Assembly (NCBI GenBank): GCA_035629075.1
Contig: DASPIK010000049.1
Coordinates: 1 to 64,000, forward strand
Source of the DNA: JAEZPW01 sp035629075
GTDB lineage: Bacteria; Acidobacteriota; Terriglobia; Terriglobales; Acidobacteriaceae
Length of the DNA: 64,000 nt
Direction: 5' to 3'
Each line of letters starts with the position of its first letter. Position 1 is the stretch's first letter. The notes under the pieces are model-generated. The model was not told the origin of the DNA and ran no database searches. It saw only the letters and a list, made by a program, of their open reading frames with translations. Both the position numbers and the translations under genes were made by a program. Below are positions 25,334-34,844 of the stretch, one piece after another.

Positions 25334-26938
25334 CTACTGCCCTCTTTCGGCCTTCTCGGTCGCCGGCCTAAATAGAAGGTCCTGATAATCGAAACTGAAG
25401 TCGGCCAGTGGAGAAACGGGCGCCATCTTCATTTCTTCGATCCCGCCGTCAGCCTTCAGCACAAAGGTCACGAACGCATCGGCCAAGGTGCGATCGCGCC
25501 AGCGGGTTTTGAACGTATCGTACTGCCAGTATTCCAGTTCTCCCACCATTGCAGGCGTATGATCCAACTGCATCACCAGCTTGCCGTTTTCGAGCTTGAT
25601 TGTGGCTGTGCCGTACCATGCGTCGTTGTACTTGCCGGCATACTTCTCAAGAGGCAGGGATGGCCTTGCATTCGGATTGCGGGCGGTTGACTGCCTTCTC
25701 TCGACCTCGGCAGCTTCTGCGAGCTGACGGTTTTTCTCATTACGGAACGCCGTGGTCCAGTCCGTCGCAGGCAGCTTCAGGTAGTGATCGAGAATGTGGT
25801 AGATGACCGACTGGTACGCTCCGTTCTCTTCCTGGTTTGTGAGCACAACGATTCCCAGATTCTCTTCTGGCACCATCTCGACCTTTGACACGAGCCCTGC
25901 CAGCCCGCCGGTATGGTCTACCAGCTTGCGCCCCCTGTAGTCACTGACACGGAAACCAAGTGCGTATGCGGCGAAATTAGGCTTAAGGGCTCTGAGCGGG
26001 GCCGGAGGTTCGCCGATGGGCATGATCGTCTGCGCCGACCACATTTCCCGCGCCTGCTGCTCGCTGAACAGTCGGCTTCCATTCGCGAGTTTCCCTTCGT
26101 TCAGTCGAACGAGCACCCACTTTGCGATGTCAGCCGCCGACGAGTTGATCGCGCCGGCTGGAGCCGTATTGTCGATGTTCATCCACTTGATAGGGTTTAC
26201 ACGACCTTCAATGCGCGCGTGTGGTGTAGTTATGTTGTCTCCGGGCTTGAACGCGCTGACACTCGTGTTGGAGGATGACATCCCCAGCGGCGCGAATATG
26301 CGCTCCTTGACGAAGTCGTCCCACGACTTGCCCGTGACCGCGGGAATGATTTGTCCCGCCGCGAGGTACAGAATGTTGTCGTAGGCATACTGGCTGCGAA
26401 AGCTCGATGCGGGTTTCACGTAGCGCATGCGATAGAGGATTTCGTCGCGCGTGTACGTCGTGCCAGGCCAGAAGAGCAAGTCGCCGGCTCCGAGTCCTAA
26501 GCCGCTGCGATGTGTCAGCAGGTCGCGTATGGTTAGTTCGCGCGTGACGTACGGGTCGTAGAGCTGAAACCACGGCAGGTGCTTGACAACGGGATCGTCC
26601 CAGGAGATCTTGCCTTCATCGACGAGCATGGCCAGGGCCGCCGCCGTGAATGCCTTAGTGTTTGAAGCGATGCCGAACAATGTGTGTTCGTCCACGCGCT
26701 CAGGCTTGCCCAGTTCGCGGACTCCGTAACCTTTCGCGAGGACAATCTGACCGTCTTTGACGATAGCCACGGCCAACCCGGGCACTTCGAATTCCCTCAT
26801 AACGCGCGCAACGTACGCATCAAGATCGGGCGGCGGTGTGGTTTCGGCAACTAGCAACGCCGAGAACAGGGCCAGTACGAATGGAAAAGCGAGAAGCTGT
26901 ACTAAGTTTTTCTTGAGCAGCGTCGAACAGGAAATCAT
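25334..26938 (-). CDS. Secreted serine hydrolase with DUF3471-like tail
   Basis: 534 residues from ATG 26938 (AAGGA nine bases upstream; the frame's TTG at 26944 is less likely). After a signal peptide (about 1-31) the penicillin-recognising fold shows SNTK (Ser92-Lys95), YDN in place of YSN near residue 190, and HTGGLAG near 345. A linker rich in Glu/Arg leads to a ~100-residue beta domain of the DUF3471 kind. Beta-lactamase, esterase or D-amino-acid peptidase activities all occur in this family; the cluster context favours a peptidase acting on D-residues. Sits 99 bases downstream of the PLP enzyme on the same strand. Confidence 0.85.
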   Translation of the reverse strand: MISCSTLLKKNLVQLLAFPFVLALFSALLVAETTPPPDLDAYVARVMREFEVPGLAVAIVKDGQIVLAKGYGVRELGKPERVDEHTLFGIASNTKAFTAAALAMLVDEGKISWDDPVVKHLPWFQLYDPYVTRELTIRDLLTHRSGLGLGAGDLLFWPGTTYTRDEILYRMRYVKPASSFRSQYAYDNILYLAAGQIIPAVTGKSWDDFVKERIFAPLGMSSSNTSVSAFKPGDNITTPHARIEGRVNPIKWMNIDNTAPAGAINSSAADIAKWVLVRLNEGKLANGSRLFSEQQAREMWSAQTIMPIGEPPAPLRALKPNFAAYALGFRVSDYRGRKLVDHTGGLAGLVSKVEMVPEENLGIVVLTNQEENGAYQSVIYHILDHYLKLPATDWTTAFRNEKNRQLAEAAEVERRQSTARNPNARPSLPLEKYAGKYNDAWYGTATIKLENGKLVMQLDHTPAMVGELEYWQYDTFKTRWRDRTLADAFVTFVLKADGGIEEMKMAPVSPLADFSFDYQDLLFRPATEKAERGQ

Positions 26939-27043
26939 CGCCAATGTCCTTCACTCGGGCTATTTCAGCCAAGGATCGAATCGCGCCGGAAAAGCAGTGC
27001 AGGAGGCAGGTGAGCCTGCTTCCCCGGCGCATTACGGCATGCA

Positions 27044-28240
27044 TTACACAAGAGTTTTTAATTCACTCAACAGACGCCCGATCTGTTCAGGCGTGTGCGT
27101 TGAGAACACGACCGCACGGAGTGCACCGTCGGGTCCCGCACCAACGTACCGAGATCGCTGTATGAGGATTCCGCGCTTGAGCAGTTCGGAGTGAACACGG
27201 TCCATTTCCTGTCCGGACTTTAGCCGCCACGCTGCAACAGGAACTGGACCATCGTTCATCTCGAACCCCATTTCCTTGAGCCCCGACTTGAGTTGACGCG
27301 CGTTCTTCGCCAGCTTCTCGCGCCATTCAGGATGCGCGGCGATCAGTTCCATGCCCTTGAGAGCGGCAGCCGCTGTGGCCGACGGCCCGGCCGAGGCGCC
27401 GTTCATGATGTGCCCATTTCGGATCGTCCGTACCAGTTCGGCTTTCCCCGGGATGACCCCACCATGCGCCCCGAAAGCTTTGCTGAAAGTTCCGCCGAAA
27501 TACAGGCGCTCGGATTTCAGGCCGTAGTGGTCAAAGGTTCCGCGGCCGTGAGGGCCCAGAACGCCAACGGCATGCGCATCGTCGAGCCAGATCAATCCGT
27601 CGTATTGCTCCACGATCTTCAGGTATTCGGGGACCGGCGCGAGCAGGCCGAAGGTCGGGAAGATGCCATCACTCATGACCAGCGGTTTTTCTCCTGCCTT
27701 GACGTTGGCTTTCAGTTGCCTGGCCAGGTCTTCCGGATCAGCGTGGGCGAACGTGAAAACCGGCTTGCGCAACGCCCACGCGAAATCGAACACGCTGTAG
27801 TGCGCCGTTTCGTCCAAGAGGATGACGTCAAACATTCTGAGTTGGGCCATAGCCTGGAACGCAGCCATGTTCTGGAGATAGCCCGAGCAGACATAGGCGG
27901 CGTCTTCGGTGCCGAAGAATTCGGCGGCTTTCTTCTCAACCTCGATGTACAGCGACGTGGTCCCGTAAGGGTAGCGGCTCGTGCCCGAGTGCGTACCGAA
28001 CTGCACAAGGGCTTGCTGTGCCGCTTTGATTAGTTCCGGATGGTTTTGCAGTCCGTGATACCCAGTGCCGCCGAAATACAGGCATTTCTTCCCGTTGTAG
28101 ATCGTTTCGGCGTTGGGCGCGCTCTCCTGCACGAAACTTGTGACGGCATTGCTGGCCATCTGAGCGAAAGCCCGCACTCCAGCGCCCACGCTCAGCAGAC
28201 CAGCGGAAGCCAGCTTGATGAAATTTCTGCGGTCCGGCAT
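27044..28240 (-). CDS. Tat-exported alpha-oxoamine-synthase-like PLP enzyme (AONS/KBL fold type I)
   Basis: 398 residues. It begins with a twin-arginine signal (DRRNFIKLASAG, hydrophobic stretch, RAFA-Q). The rest is an aminotransferase-fold enzyme of the 8-amino-7-oxononanoate synthase / 2-amino-3-ketobutyrate-CoA ligase group: YFGGTGYHGLQNHP, SGTSRYPYGT, the PLP-binding Asp in WLDDAHAVGVLGPHGRG and the Schiff-base Lys254 in GGTFSKAFGAHGG. All visible active-site residues are intact. The family is normally cytosolic and uses acyl-CoA; export to the periplasm, where CoA is absent, implies a different reaction such as aldol cleavage, decarboxylation, racemisation or transamination (inference). 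Its ATG directly abuts the stop of the lipoprotein serine hydrolase. Confidence 0.85.
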   Translation of the reverse strand: MPDRRNFIKLASAGLLSVGAGVRAFAQMASNAVTSFVQESAPNAETIYNGKKCLYFGGTGYHGLQNHPELIKAAQQALVQFGTHSGTSRYPYGTTSLYIEVEKKAAEFFGTEDAAYVCSGYLQNMAAFQAMAQLRMFDVILLDETAHYSVFDFAWALRKPVFTFAHADPEDLARQLKANVKAGEKPLVMSDGIFPTFGLLAPVPEYLKIVEQYDGLIWLDDAHAVGVLGPHGRGTFDHYGLKSERLYFGGTFSKAFGAHGGVIPGKAELVRTIRNGHIMNGASAGPSATAAAALKGMELIAAHPEWREKLAKNARQLKSGLKEMGFEMNDGPVPVAAWRLKSGQEMDRVHSELLKRGILIQRSRYVGAGPDGALRAVVFSTHTPEQIGRLLSELKTLV

Positions 28241-29608
28241 TCAGTGCTCCTTGGCGGCAGTAGTTGTAGTGGCCCGGACAGCGGTTTGCCCCAATGGGGG
28301 CAGGTTGGGGGAGGGATACTGAGTGTAAAGATCGGTTGTGGACCCCTGAAGTCCAGTACCCAGGGCCTTCCACATTGCCTGATCTATTTCGGCGTCGATT
28401 TTGCTGGTGTCACTTGGCCTGGAATTAAGCAGCACAGCCCAGCAGTAGCCGTTATAGCCGCGCACAAGAATGGTTGTGCCGCCACGAAGCGCTCCGGTGT
28501 GCCACCAGTTGGCGTCCACTTCGGCGGGGCGGACCATGATGCCAAGTCCGTACCAGGACACACTCGTTGTCCAATGCGGCACATCGGGGCGCGCTGTCAT
28601 CTCGATAAGACTATTGCTGGAAAGATAAGCCGGCCCACGATGACCGTCGAGTGCAGTCATGAAGCGCGTCAGGTCGACGGCAGAGGCAATCCAGCCGCCG
28701 TGCGCATCCATTGCTTCAAGGTAGAACCCGCCGTAAGGCATGGCCACCTGACCGCCGCCGGGAAAAACTGACGAAGTAGTCGGCGCGCCGGTGTAATCGT
28801 AATATTTCACTTCGTTCGCGACGCGGCCGGACAAGAGCGAAGTCCCGATGCGCATCGCGTGAATGTCCATGGGTGCAAGCAGGTTGTCGCGAACGTAAAC
28901 CTCGTACGACACTCCGGTGACTTTCTCGATGACGCGACCCAGGATGCAGTATCCGAAGTTCGAATAGGCGTATTTCGTGCCCGGATCGAAATCGAGGCTC
29001 TTGCCAAGCATGTACTGAATGACGTTGCTGCATGTCGCAGGTGCGGGAACCGACAGCGCCGTTGCAATCTGGTCGGACATGAACATGGGGTCGCCGCTCT
29101 TGTCGCGGTCCCAGCCGCCTGCATGTTCAAGCAAGTGGCGAATGGTGACGTTCTTCAGGCGCGCATCGGCGTTCGCCGGCAGCGTGTAGTCGGTCAGGAT
29201 GTCGAGGAACTTGGCATCGAGGTCTATCTTCTGTTGTTCGACCAGGTGCAGGACCGCCGCCGCTGTGATCGGCTTCGAAATGCTCGCGATGCGGAACATC
29301 GAGTCCGGCTGCACGATAGTCTTTGCGTCTACATCGGCATAGCCATAACCGCGCGCCAGCACAAGCTTGCCGTTCTTCGCCACGGCCACGGACGCTCCCG
29401 GGATGTTCCACTTCTGCAATACGGGGATGATTGCGTTATCGTACGCGCTTACACCGGGCACATCCGGTCCGCTCACTGGGAACTGAGCCGGCGGAGGCGG
29501 CTCTATGGTTCTCCCACCTCCCTCGCCACCACCGCTGCCACACGCCGTAATGGTTAAACCGAACAGAATGCTGAGAAAAAAGACAAAGGAAAGGAACGGC
29601 CTCTTCAT
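28241..29608 (-). CDS. Lipoprotein serine hydrolase (S12/beta-lactamase family)
   Basis: 455 residues from ATG 29608 (ATG 29623 would add five residues). A lipoprotein signal ends LTITAC, so Cys23 is the likely lipid anchor, followed by a Gly/Pro-rich linker. The catalytic fold has SISK (Ser109-Lys112), YSNFG near 215 and HTGALRGG near 385. It lacks the C-terminal beta domain of its two downstream relatives. Membrane anchoring places it at the inner face of the outer membrane or on the periplasmic side, next to the TonB receptor encoded upstream. Stop codon and the following PLP-enzyme ATG touch, indicating an operon. Confidence 0.87.
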   Translation of the reverse strand: MKRPFLSFVFFLSILFGLTITACGSGGGEGGGRTIEPPPPAQFPVSGPDVPGVSAYDNAIIPVLQKWNIPGASVAVAKNGKLVLARGYGYADVDAKTIVQPDSMFRIASISKPITAAAVLHLVEQQKIDLDAKFLDILTDYTLPANADARLKNVTIRHLLEHAGGWDRDKSGDPMFMSDQIATALSVPAPATCSNVIQYMLGKSLDFDPGTKYAYSNFGYCILGRVIEKVTGVSYEVYVRDNLLAPMDIHAMRIGTSLLSGRVANEVKYYDYTGAPTTSSVFPGGGQVAMPYGGFYLEAMDAHGGWIASAVDLTRFMTALDGHRGPAYLSSNSLIEMTARPDVPHWTTSVSWYGLGIMVRPAEVDANWWHTGALRGGTTILVRGYNGYCWAVLLNSRPSDTSKIDAEIDQAMWKALGTGLQGSTTDLYTQYPSPNLPPLGQTAVRATTTTAAKEH

Positions 29609-29704
29609 GATTGCATCTCGCATGAGCAGGAACTCAGCCCTTCGGCATAAAGGCGGCGATCTCATCGAGAACGCCGCCTTTCTGGTTGTTACAGCTGTTT
29701 GGTC

Positions 29705-32593
29705 CTAGAAGGTGAGGCGGCAACCGAACTGCAACACTCGGCCGCCGGTGCTGCCCGTCGGTTTTCCGAAGGTGTCCAGCAGCGGATTGTTGTGGCCCTG
29801 GTTGAGGATGTTGCCGTCGTAGCCGAGATAACTTGGCGTGTTCGTTACGTTGTAAATATCGACGAAAGGCTCCCAGGTGAAGCGCTCGCTGAACTTGAAA
29901 TCGCGTCCAACGCGCATTTGGGTCCAGATGTAACGATCGCCACGCTTGGTGTTGCGACTGTATCCGGGAGCAACTTCATTCGTCCAAGCATCATGGTTCA
30001 GGTCCTGGCCTGCTCGTACGGTCCACGGATAGCTGGCGTGCCAATCCACTGTGCCGGAGAACTTGAACCCCTTCCACAGGCGATACATGCCGTAGAAAGT
30101 GAGACGGTACGGTATGTCGTTCGCCGACAAACCGCGATCGCAGCGGATGTTATCGGCGTTCTGGTTGATGGCCCAGCTGCAAGTCGCGCCGTAGCCATTC
30201 GGGTCGCCGCGAACATCATCCACCGCCTTGGATTGCGTATAGGTGAGCGTAAAGTCACCTCTGCTCGCGCGGTACTTCAAAGTCGCTTCCATCGCGGTGT
30301 ACCACGAGTGTCCGATTGAGGCCTGTCCCGTAATATGGAGGTAGTCCGGGTTGGGCCGTGGATAGGAGTAAGTCCCGTTCGGGTTCTGGACTCCAGCTGG
30401 ATTCGGAGCATTGCGGTCCACCATCGTCCAGAGATTCCTGCCGAGCACGCGGACGAAGTCTACGTTGAGCGCTAGCTTATTGCTCAATTGACGCTGCAAT
30501 CCCAAAGTCCAATGGTCGGTGTACGGGTATTTCAGGTTGTTATCCAGCACATCGATGCTGCCGTTAAACCAACCGAACTCGTTGAGTGTCGGCGGCACCG
30601 GGAACGGGACGACATGTGTCGGATACTCCCTCGTGAGAACGGTCGGGTTCGGCCACCAAGGATGAGGATCTCGCGTCATATCGCAGCAGCCCCAGCCCCA
30701 GACATCTTCCACCCAGTGTTGGTTCACGGTATTGACCGTGTTTTGGATCACAAGCGCCGCTTCGTTCAACGGTACGCGACTGTAGAACCGTCCGAAACCG
30801 CCGCGGACCACAGTCTTCGGTCCAAATGGGCTGTAGGCGAACGAAATGCGGGGGCTGAAGTTCGTACGGGGGTTGCTCGCTCTCTTGCCGGAGAGGGTTC
30901 CAACCGGGTCAACCTGTGAGAACCAATTCTCATAGTCCCAGCGAAGGCCGTAGGTCAGGACGAACTTGTCAGTGATTGCCCACTTGTCCTGCGCGAAGAT
31001 GGCGAACACGTTCTCGGGCACATGCCAGCCATCAGCACCGATGCGGCGGATGTAGTGCCAGGGATACGTGTAAGCAGCCCTGTAGGGATACACCATCGGG
31101 TCGTTGACGGCGTCAAACGGAGTGTCAAACGAGAAATCGTATTCACCGTCGCCGAAGTTCTTGTTGGAACCATCGGAAACGACACGCATGTACGAGCCGC
31201 CGAGTTTGATGTCGTGTCGGCCTCGCGTCATGCTGAGGTTGTAGACCAACTGTCCGTTGTATTCCGGAACGTCGAACGGCACATTGGGAAGCTTGCCGCT
31301 GACCGAGTGTGGACGATAGATGACGTACGGGAATTCCAAATCCTGCGTGGTATCACCGTAGTCGAGCGTTTCGGCAAATTGCGCGCGCAGCTCGCTTAGG
31401 GTCCGCGACGAAATCGTGCGATTCCAGGTGAATGCAAAACTCTGCGGCTGGAAAATTTCGCGATATTCCGTGCTCTTGGTGTTCCTGCCGCCGGGGCCCC
31501 AGATGCCATTCGAACGCTGGCCGGTATACCTGAAATTAAAACTATTCAGTTCGGACGGGGTGTAGTCGATACGGGCACTCCACAGGTTCGTGACCGGGCC
31601 GATAGGAACCTGATCGTTATATTCTTCCGGAGCTGTGATCTTGTGAGTGTCGATCTCTTTCGCGTACTCGTAGGAGCCGAAGAAGAAAAGCTTGTTCGAC
31701 TTTATCGGCCCGCCGATCGTGCCTCCGAACACACGGCTGTAGCTATCGGGCTTGATGTGCTCCACCGGGTCGCCGGTCACTTGTGCATTGATGAAGTCCA
31801 TTCGTTTCTGGTACGCGTTGTATGCGTCCAGAGAGGACTCGTAGAAATTGGCATACGCCGTGCCATGCATCTGGTTGGTGCCGCCCTTAGTGGCGACGTT
31901 GATAACCGCGCCGCTGGCGTTGCCGTACTGCGCTTCGAACTGATGGGTCAGGATTTGGAATTCCTGAATGGAGTCAATGTTGATGCGACCGCGTACGCTC
32001 TGCAGGGTGGAGTTCGTCTCGGTCACGCCATCGAGGTTGTACTGGTTGTTGTAGCCGCGCTGACCGTTTACGGACAGGCCCTCGCCGAGTCCGCCGTTAT
32101 TGTTGCCGGCGACGCCAGGCGTCGTGATGAAGACCAGGTCAAAGAAGTACCGGCCGGTCGGCGTGTTCATCACCTGTTCCGTCGTAATGACGGTGTCCAC
32201 CTGTGCCTTCTGGCTTTCGACCAGTGGCGTCTCGGCTTTCACATCCATCACCTCGTTAGCCGCGCCCACTTTCAGAACAAGGTCATAGCCCATGTCCTGA
32301 CCGATCATGAGCGTCAAGCCCTTCGCCTCGAGGACCTGGAAGCCAGATTTCTCGGCTTTGATGTCATAGGTTCCGGGCTGCAAGCCACGGAAGATGTAGA
32401 GACCGGTGGTGCCGGTATCGGTGGTTTGGGTAATGCCGGTCGCCTCGTTGCGAATGGTTACCTTGGCTTCGGTAACCAGGGCGCCCGTCGCATCTTTCAC
32501 CGTGCCTGAAAGCCGTGCGCCGGTCGTCTGTGCAACTACCGGTATCGCAGCCAACAGAAGCACGGCAATCAGAAATGCCGCATGTCGCTTCAT
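29705..32593 (-). CDS. TonB-dependent receptor, Oar-like, second copy
   Basis: 962 residues. Signal peptide (about 1-21, VVAQT), a carboxypeptidase-regulatory-like domain (about 24-105), a plug with GYNNQYNLDGVTETN near residue 190, and a long barrel ending in Phe. It is only distantly similar to the receptor at 184-3204: the plug motif and barrel differ, so the ligands probably differ. Encoded 34 bases downstream of a GntR/FCD regulator and followed by three secreted serine hydrolases and a periplasmic PLP enzyme. A peptide or cell-wall fragment is the most likely ligand (inference). Confidence 0.9.
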   Translation of the reverse strand: MKRHAAFLIAVLLLAAIPVVAQTTGARLSGTVKDATGALVTEAKVTIRNEATGITQTTDTGTTGLYIFRGLQPGTYDIKAEKSGFQVLEAKGLTLMIGQDMGYDLVLKVGAANEVMDVKAETPLVESQKAQVDTVITTEQVMNTPTGRYFFDLVFITTPGVAGNNNGGLGEGLSVNGQRGYNNQYNLDGVTETNSTLQSVRGRINIDSIQEFQILTHQFEAQYGNASGAVINVATKGGTNQMHGTAYANFYESSLDAYNAYQKRMDFINAQVTGDPVEHIKPDSYSRVFGGTIGGPIKSNKLFFFGSYEYAKEIDTHKITAPEEYNDQVPIGPVTNLWSARIDYTPSELNSFNFRYTGQRSNGIWGPGGRNTKSTEYREIFQPQSFAFTWNRTISSRTLSELRAQFAETLDYGDTTQDLEFPYVIYRPHSVSGKLPNVPFDVPEYNGQLVYNLSMTRGRHDIKLGGSYMRVVSDGSNKNFGDGEYDFSFDTPFDAVNDPMVYPYRAAYTYPWHYIRRIGADGWHVPENVFAIFAQDKWAITDKFVLTYGLRWDYENWFSQVDPVGTLSGKRASNPRTNFSPRISFAYSPFGPKTVVRGGFGRFYSRVPLNEAALVIQNTVNTVNQHWVEDVWGWGCCDMTRDPHPWWPNPTVLTREYPTHVVPFPVPPTLNEFGWFNGSIDVLDNNLKYPYTDHWTLGLQRQLSNKLALNVDFVRVLGRNLWTMVDRNAPNPAGVQNPNGTYSYPRPNPDYLHITGQASIGHSWYTAMEATLKYRASRGDFTLTYTQSKAVDDVRGDPNGYGATCSWAINQNADNIRCDRGLSANDIPYRLTFYGMYRLWKGFKFSGTVDWHASYPWTVRAGQDLNHDAWTNEVAPGYSRNTKRGDRYIWTQMRVGRDFKFSERFTWEPFVDIYNVTNTPSYLGYDGNILNQGHNNPLLDTFGKPTGSTGGRVLQFGCRLTF

Positions 32594-32627
32594 ACCTTGA
32601 TCCTCAATTCTCGAGAATTCAGTTGCC

Positions 32628-33359
32628 TTACTTCTGGTTACTGCTTTGCATAAGACTTGTGCCGGCCTCAGAGGCTAGCGCTGCCATCATGCGCTGCTCG
32701 GCATCTACGATCTGTTCCCGCATAAGCCGCGCCGCGCGTTCACCGTCTTTGTTTCGAACTGCTTCCAATACAACCATGTGCTCGGCTGTCGCCGCCTCGG
32801 CATCAAGACCCAGATCCAGCCCCAGGTACAGAGGGCGCTGCAGGTGATCGAGCAGTGAAACCACGGTGGCTTCCAATCGAGCATTGTGCGAACAGTGCGC
32901 CAGCAATTGGTGAAACGCACTGTTCGCGCGGAGATAGTTCTCGTACGTTTTGCGATCGCCCGGCGTGTACCTCAACTCCGCAAGCTCAGTCAGGCGATCA
33001 ACTTCTTCCGGCGTTGCCCTTTCCGCTGCTCGTGCCGCAGCCTCGGATTCCACGATGTAGCGCAGTTCACACATGTCCCGGATGTCCTGCATGGTGACCG
33101 GCATTACCTCGTAGCCTCGGTACGGTACGAGCGAGACGAGTCCCTCGAGGCCGAGTCTGTTCAGTGCTTCGCGCAGTGGCGTTCGCGAGATGCCGATTTC
33201 GGCACACAGGTCCTTCTCGATAAGCCGCTGTCCGGGACGTAATTCGCAAGTGAGAATGTGGTGCTTAAGTACGGCGTAGGCACGGTCCGTCAAAGCGAGC
33301 GGAGGACCCTGCTCGGTGTGTAACTCGATCAGCGACTGCGGTCTGGAGATTGAACCCAA
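32628..33359 (-). CDS. GntR-family transcriptional regulator, FCD type
   Basis: 243 residues when started at TTG 33359. This start is chosen because AAGGAG (minus strand, 33368-33373) is eight bases upstream and a promoter with TTGACA lies 60 bases further up; the frame continues to 33425, but that would run through the promoter. Winged helix (about 20-85) with LRPGQRLIEKDLCAEIGISR, then an FCD domain with metal-site acidic and His residues (ANSAFHQLLAHCSHN, AEHMVVLEAV). It sits between divergent operons for periplasmic peptide processing and amino-acid catabolism and probably controls both. Confidence 0.85.
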   Translation of the reverse strand: MGSISRPQSLIELHTEQGPPLALTDRAYAVLKHHILTCELRPGQRLIEKDLCAEIGISRTPLREALNRLGLEGLVSLVPYRGYEVMPVTMQDIRDMCELRYIVESEAAARAAERATPEEVDRLTELAELRYTPGDRKTYENYLRANSAFHQLLAHCSHNARLEATVVSLLDHLQRPLYLGLDLGLDAEAATAEHMVVLEAVRNKDGERAARLMREQIVDAEQRMMAALASEAGTSLMQSSNQK

Positions 33360-33367
33360 AAGAAACT

Positions 33368-33373
33368 CTCCTT
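33368..33373 (-). promoter_or_regulatory. Ribosome binding site AAGGAG that sets a TTG start
   Basis: On the minus strand AAGGAG lies eight bases before TTG 33359. No comparable site precedes the ATG at 33404 or the TTG at 33425, so it decides the start of the GntR gene. Confidence 0.6.
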
Positions 33374-33425
33374 GCAGCTCTCGATTGTGTACGGTATATT
33401 TCATACAATTCAGAGTGGCTGTCAA
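33372..33425. promoter_or_regulatory. Overlapping divergent promoters with inverted repeat operator
   Basis: Minus strand: TTGACA (33420-33425) with an A/T-rich -10 around 33396-33402, driving the GntR operon. Plus strand: TTGCAG (33372-33377), 17 bases, then TATATT (33395-33400), driving the permease operon. An inverted repeat ATTGTGT (33384-33390) / ATACAAT (33403-33409), with an inner GTAT/ATAC pair (33394-33397, 33403-33406), covers both -10 regions. A regulator bound here would block both directions. Confidence 0.4.
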
Positions 33426-33475
33426 GTGTTTTTCGTTTCGCGGTACTTAGCGGTAATGCTTCCGGTGGAGGGACA

Positions 33476-34801
33476 GTGCCCTTATCGCGCATTCTGCGGC
33501 TTCCGGATCTGGTCCTGCTGATCGTAGGTGCTGTTATCGGGTCAGGGATCTTCCTGGTTCCAGCCGCAGTACTGCGCCAACTCGGAGGCCGGCTGGATAT
33601 AGCCGTGCTTGCGTGGGTCGTTGGCGGCCTGTTATCGCTTCTCGGTGCACTTACCTACGCCGAACTCAGCGCACAAAAGCCCCAGGCGGGCGGTCTTTAC
33701 ATATACATCCGTGACTGCTTCGGAACTTTTCCCGCGTTCCTGTATGGTTGGGCTCTCTTTTTCGTGCTGTGCGGTGGATCGGTCGCTACCTTATCGGTCG
33801 CATTTGGCACCTATTTCGCCCAGCTAGTCCCAATTACACCAGTGGCGACCAAAATCGTCTCCGTGTTGATGATCGTGGTCGTTGCTGTCATAAACGTCCG
33901 CGGCACACGGCAAAGCTCAGACGTTCAGAACTGGACCACTGGGATCAAGTTGCTGGCTGTAGTCGGCTTGGGGACAGCACTCCTCTGGGCGGGTGGCGGT
34001 CTGCGACATGCGCCATATCCATCTCTGCACGCCGACTCTTCCCTGGTTTCCGGTTTCGGGCTTGCCATGATCAGCGTCCTCTGGGCTTACGAGGGATGGC
34101 AATATTGCACCTTCAGCGCGGGTGAGACTCGCGATCCACAGAAGAATCTCCCCCGTGCCTTTTTGATCGGCACAGTACTGATCATCGCCGTCTATGTTTT
34201 AGCCAACATTGGTTATGCAGCCGCTCTGGGTGGAAGAGCCGCCGAATCCGATAGCATTGCTGCAAGTGCCACGGCTGCGGTATTCGGCCCCGCTGCGTCG
34301 AAACTGATCTCCATCATCATTCTCGTATCGACCTTTAGTGCAGCCAACAGCTTCATTCTCACGTCCACGCGCGTGTACTACGCCATGGCTGCTGACGGCA
34401 TATTCTTTCGTCGCCTCGCCGACTTGCACCCTCGGTTCGGCACGCCGGCTTTTTCCGTTATTTCCGGAGCAGCGTGGAGCGCGGTGCTGGCCGCTACGGG
34501 AACGTTCGAACAGTTGCTCACCTACGTAGTATTTTCCGGCTGGATCTTTTATGCGCTGGGTGCCGCATGCGTTTTCGTATACCGGCGCCGGACGCCAGAC
34601 GCTAGCCGCCCGTATAGCGTTCCGGGATATCCCTGGACGCCGATTCTCTTCATTGCTGCCGCCGTTGCTCTCGTGCTCAACACCATGCTCGGGGAGCCTC
34701 GCCGCGCTTTCCTGGGGCTTAGCATCGTGCTGCTTGGTGCGCCCGCATTCTTCATCTGGTCTGCACGCAAGAAAGCCAAGACTTTGGACGTGTACTCGTG
34801 A
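33476..34801 (+). CDS. APC-superfamily amino-acid permease
   Basis: 441 residues, GTG start at 33476 after GGAGGG; the frame runs back to 33350 but would overlap the opposing promoter. About twelve membrane segments. The first has the family's substrate-binding GAVIGSGIFLVPA motif, and EGWQYCTFSAGETRDPQKNLPRA matches the LAT/SLC7-like permease signature. It should import an amino acid or small amine across the inner membrane. It opens the rightward operon whose next gene acts on a D-hydroxy-amino acid, so import of a D-amino acid or amino acids freed in the periplasm is likely. Confidence 0.88.
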   Translation: MPLSRILRLPDLVLLIVGAVIGSGIFLVPAAVLRQLGGRLDIAVLAWVVGGLLSLLGALTYAELSAQKPQAGGLYIYIRDCFGTFPAFLYGWALFFVLCGGSVATLSVAFGTYFAQLVPITPVATKIVSVLMIVVVAVINVRGTRQSSDVQNWTTGIKLLAVVGLGTALLWAGGGLRHAPYPSLHADSSLVSGFGLAMISVLWAYEGWQYCTFSAGETRDPQKNLPRAFLIGTVLIIAVYVLANIGYAAALGGRAAESDSIAASATAAVFGPAASKLISIIILVSTFSAANSFILTSTRVYYAMAADGIFFRRLADLHPRFGTPAFSVISGAAWSAVLAATGTFEQLLTYVVFSGWIFYALGAACVFVYRRRTPDASRPYSVPGYPWTPILFIAAAVALVLNTMLGEPRRAFLGLSIVLLGAPAFFIWSARKKAKTLDVYS

Positions 34802-34844
34802 CGGGTAGAGACGATTCCTTGCCGTGGAAGGACGACAAAAAGTC

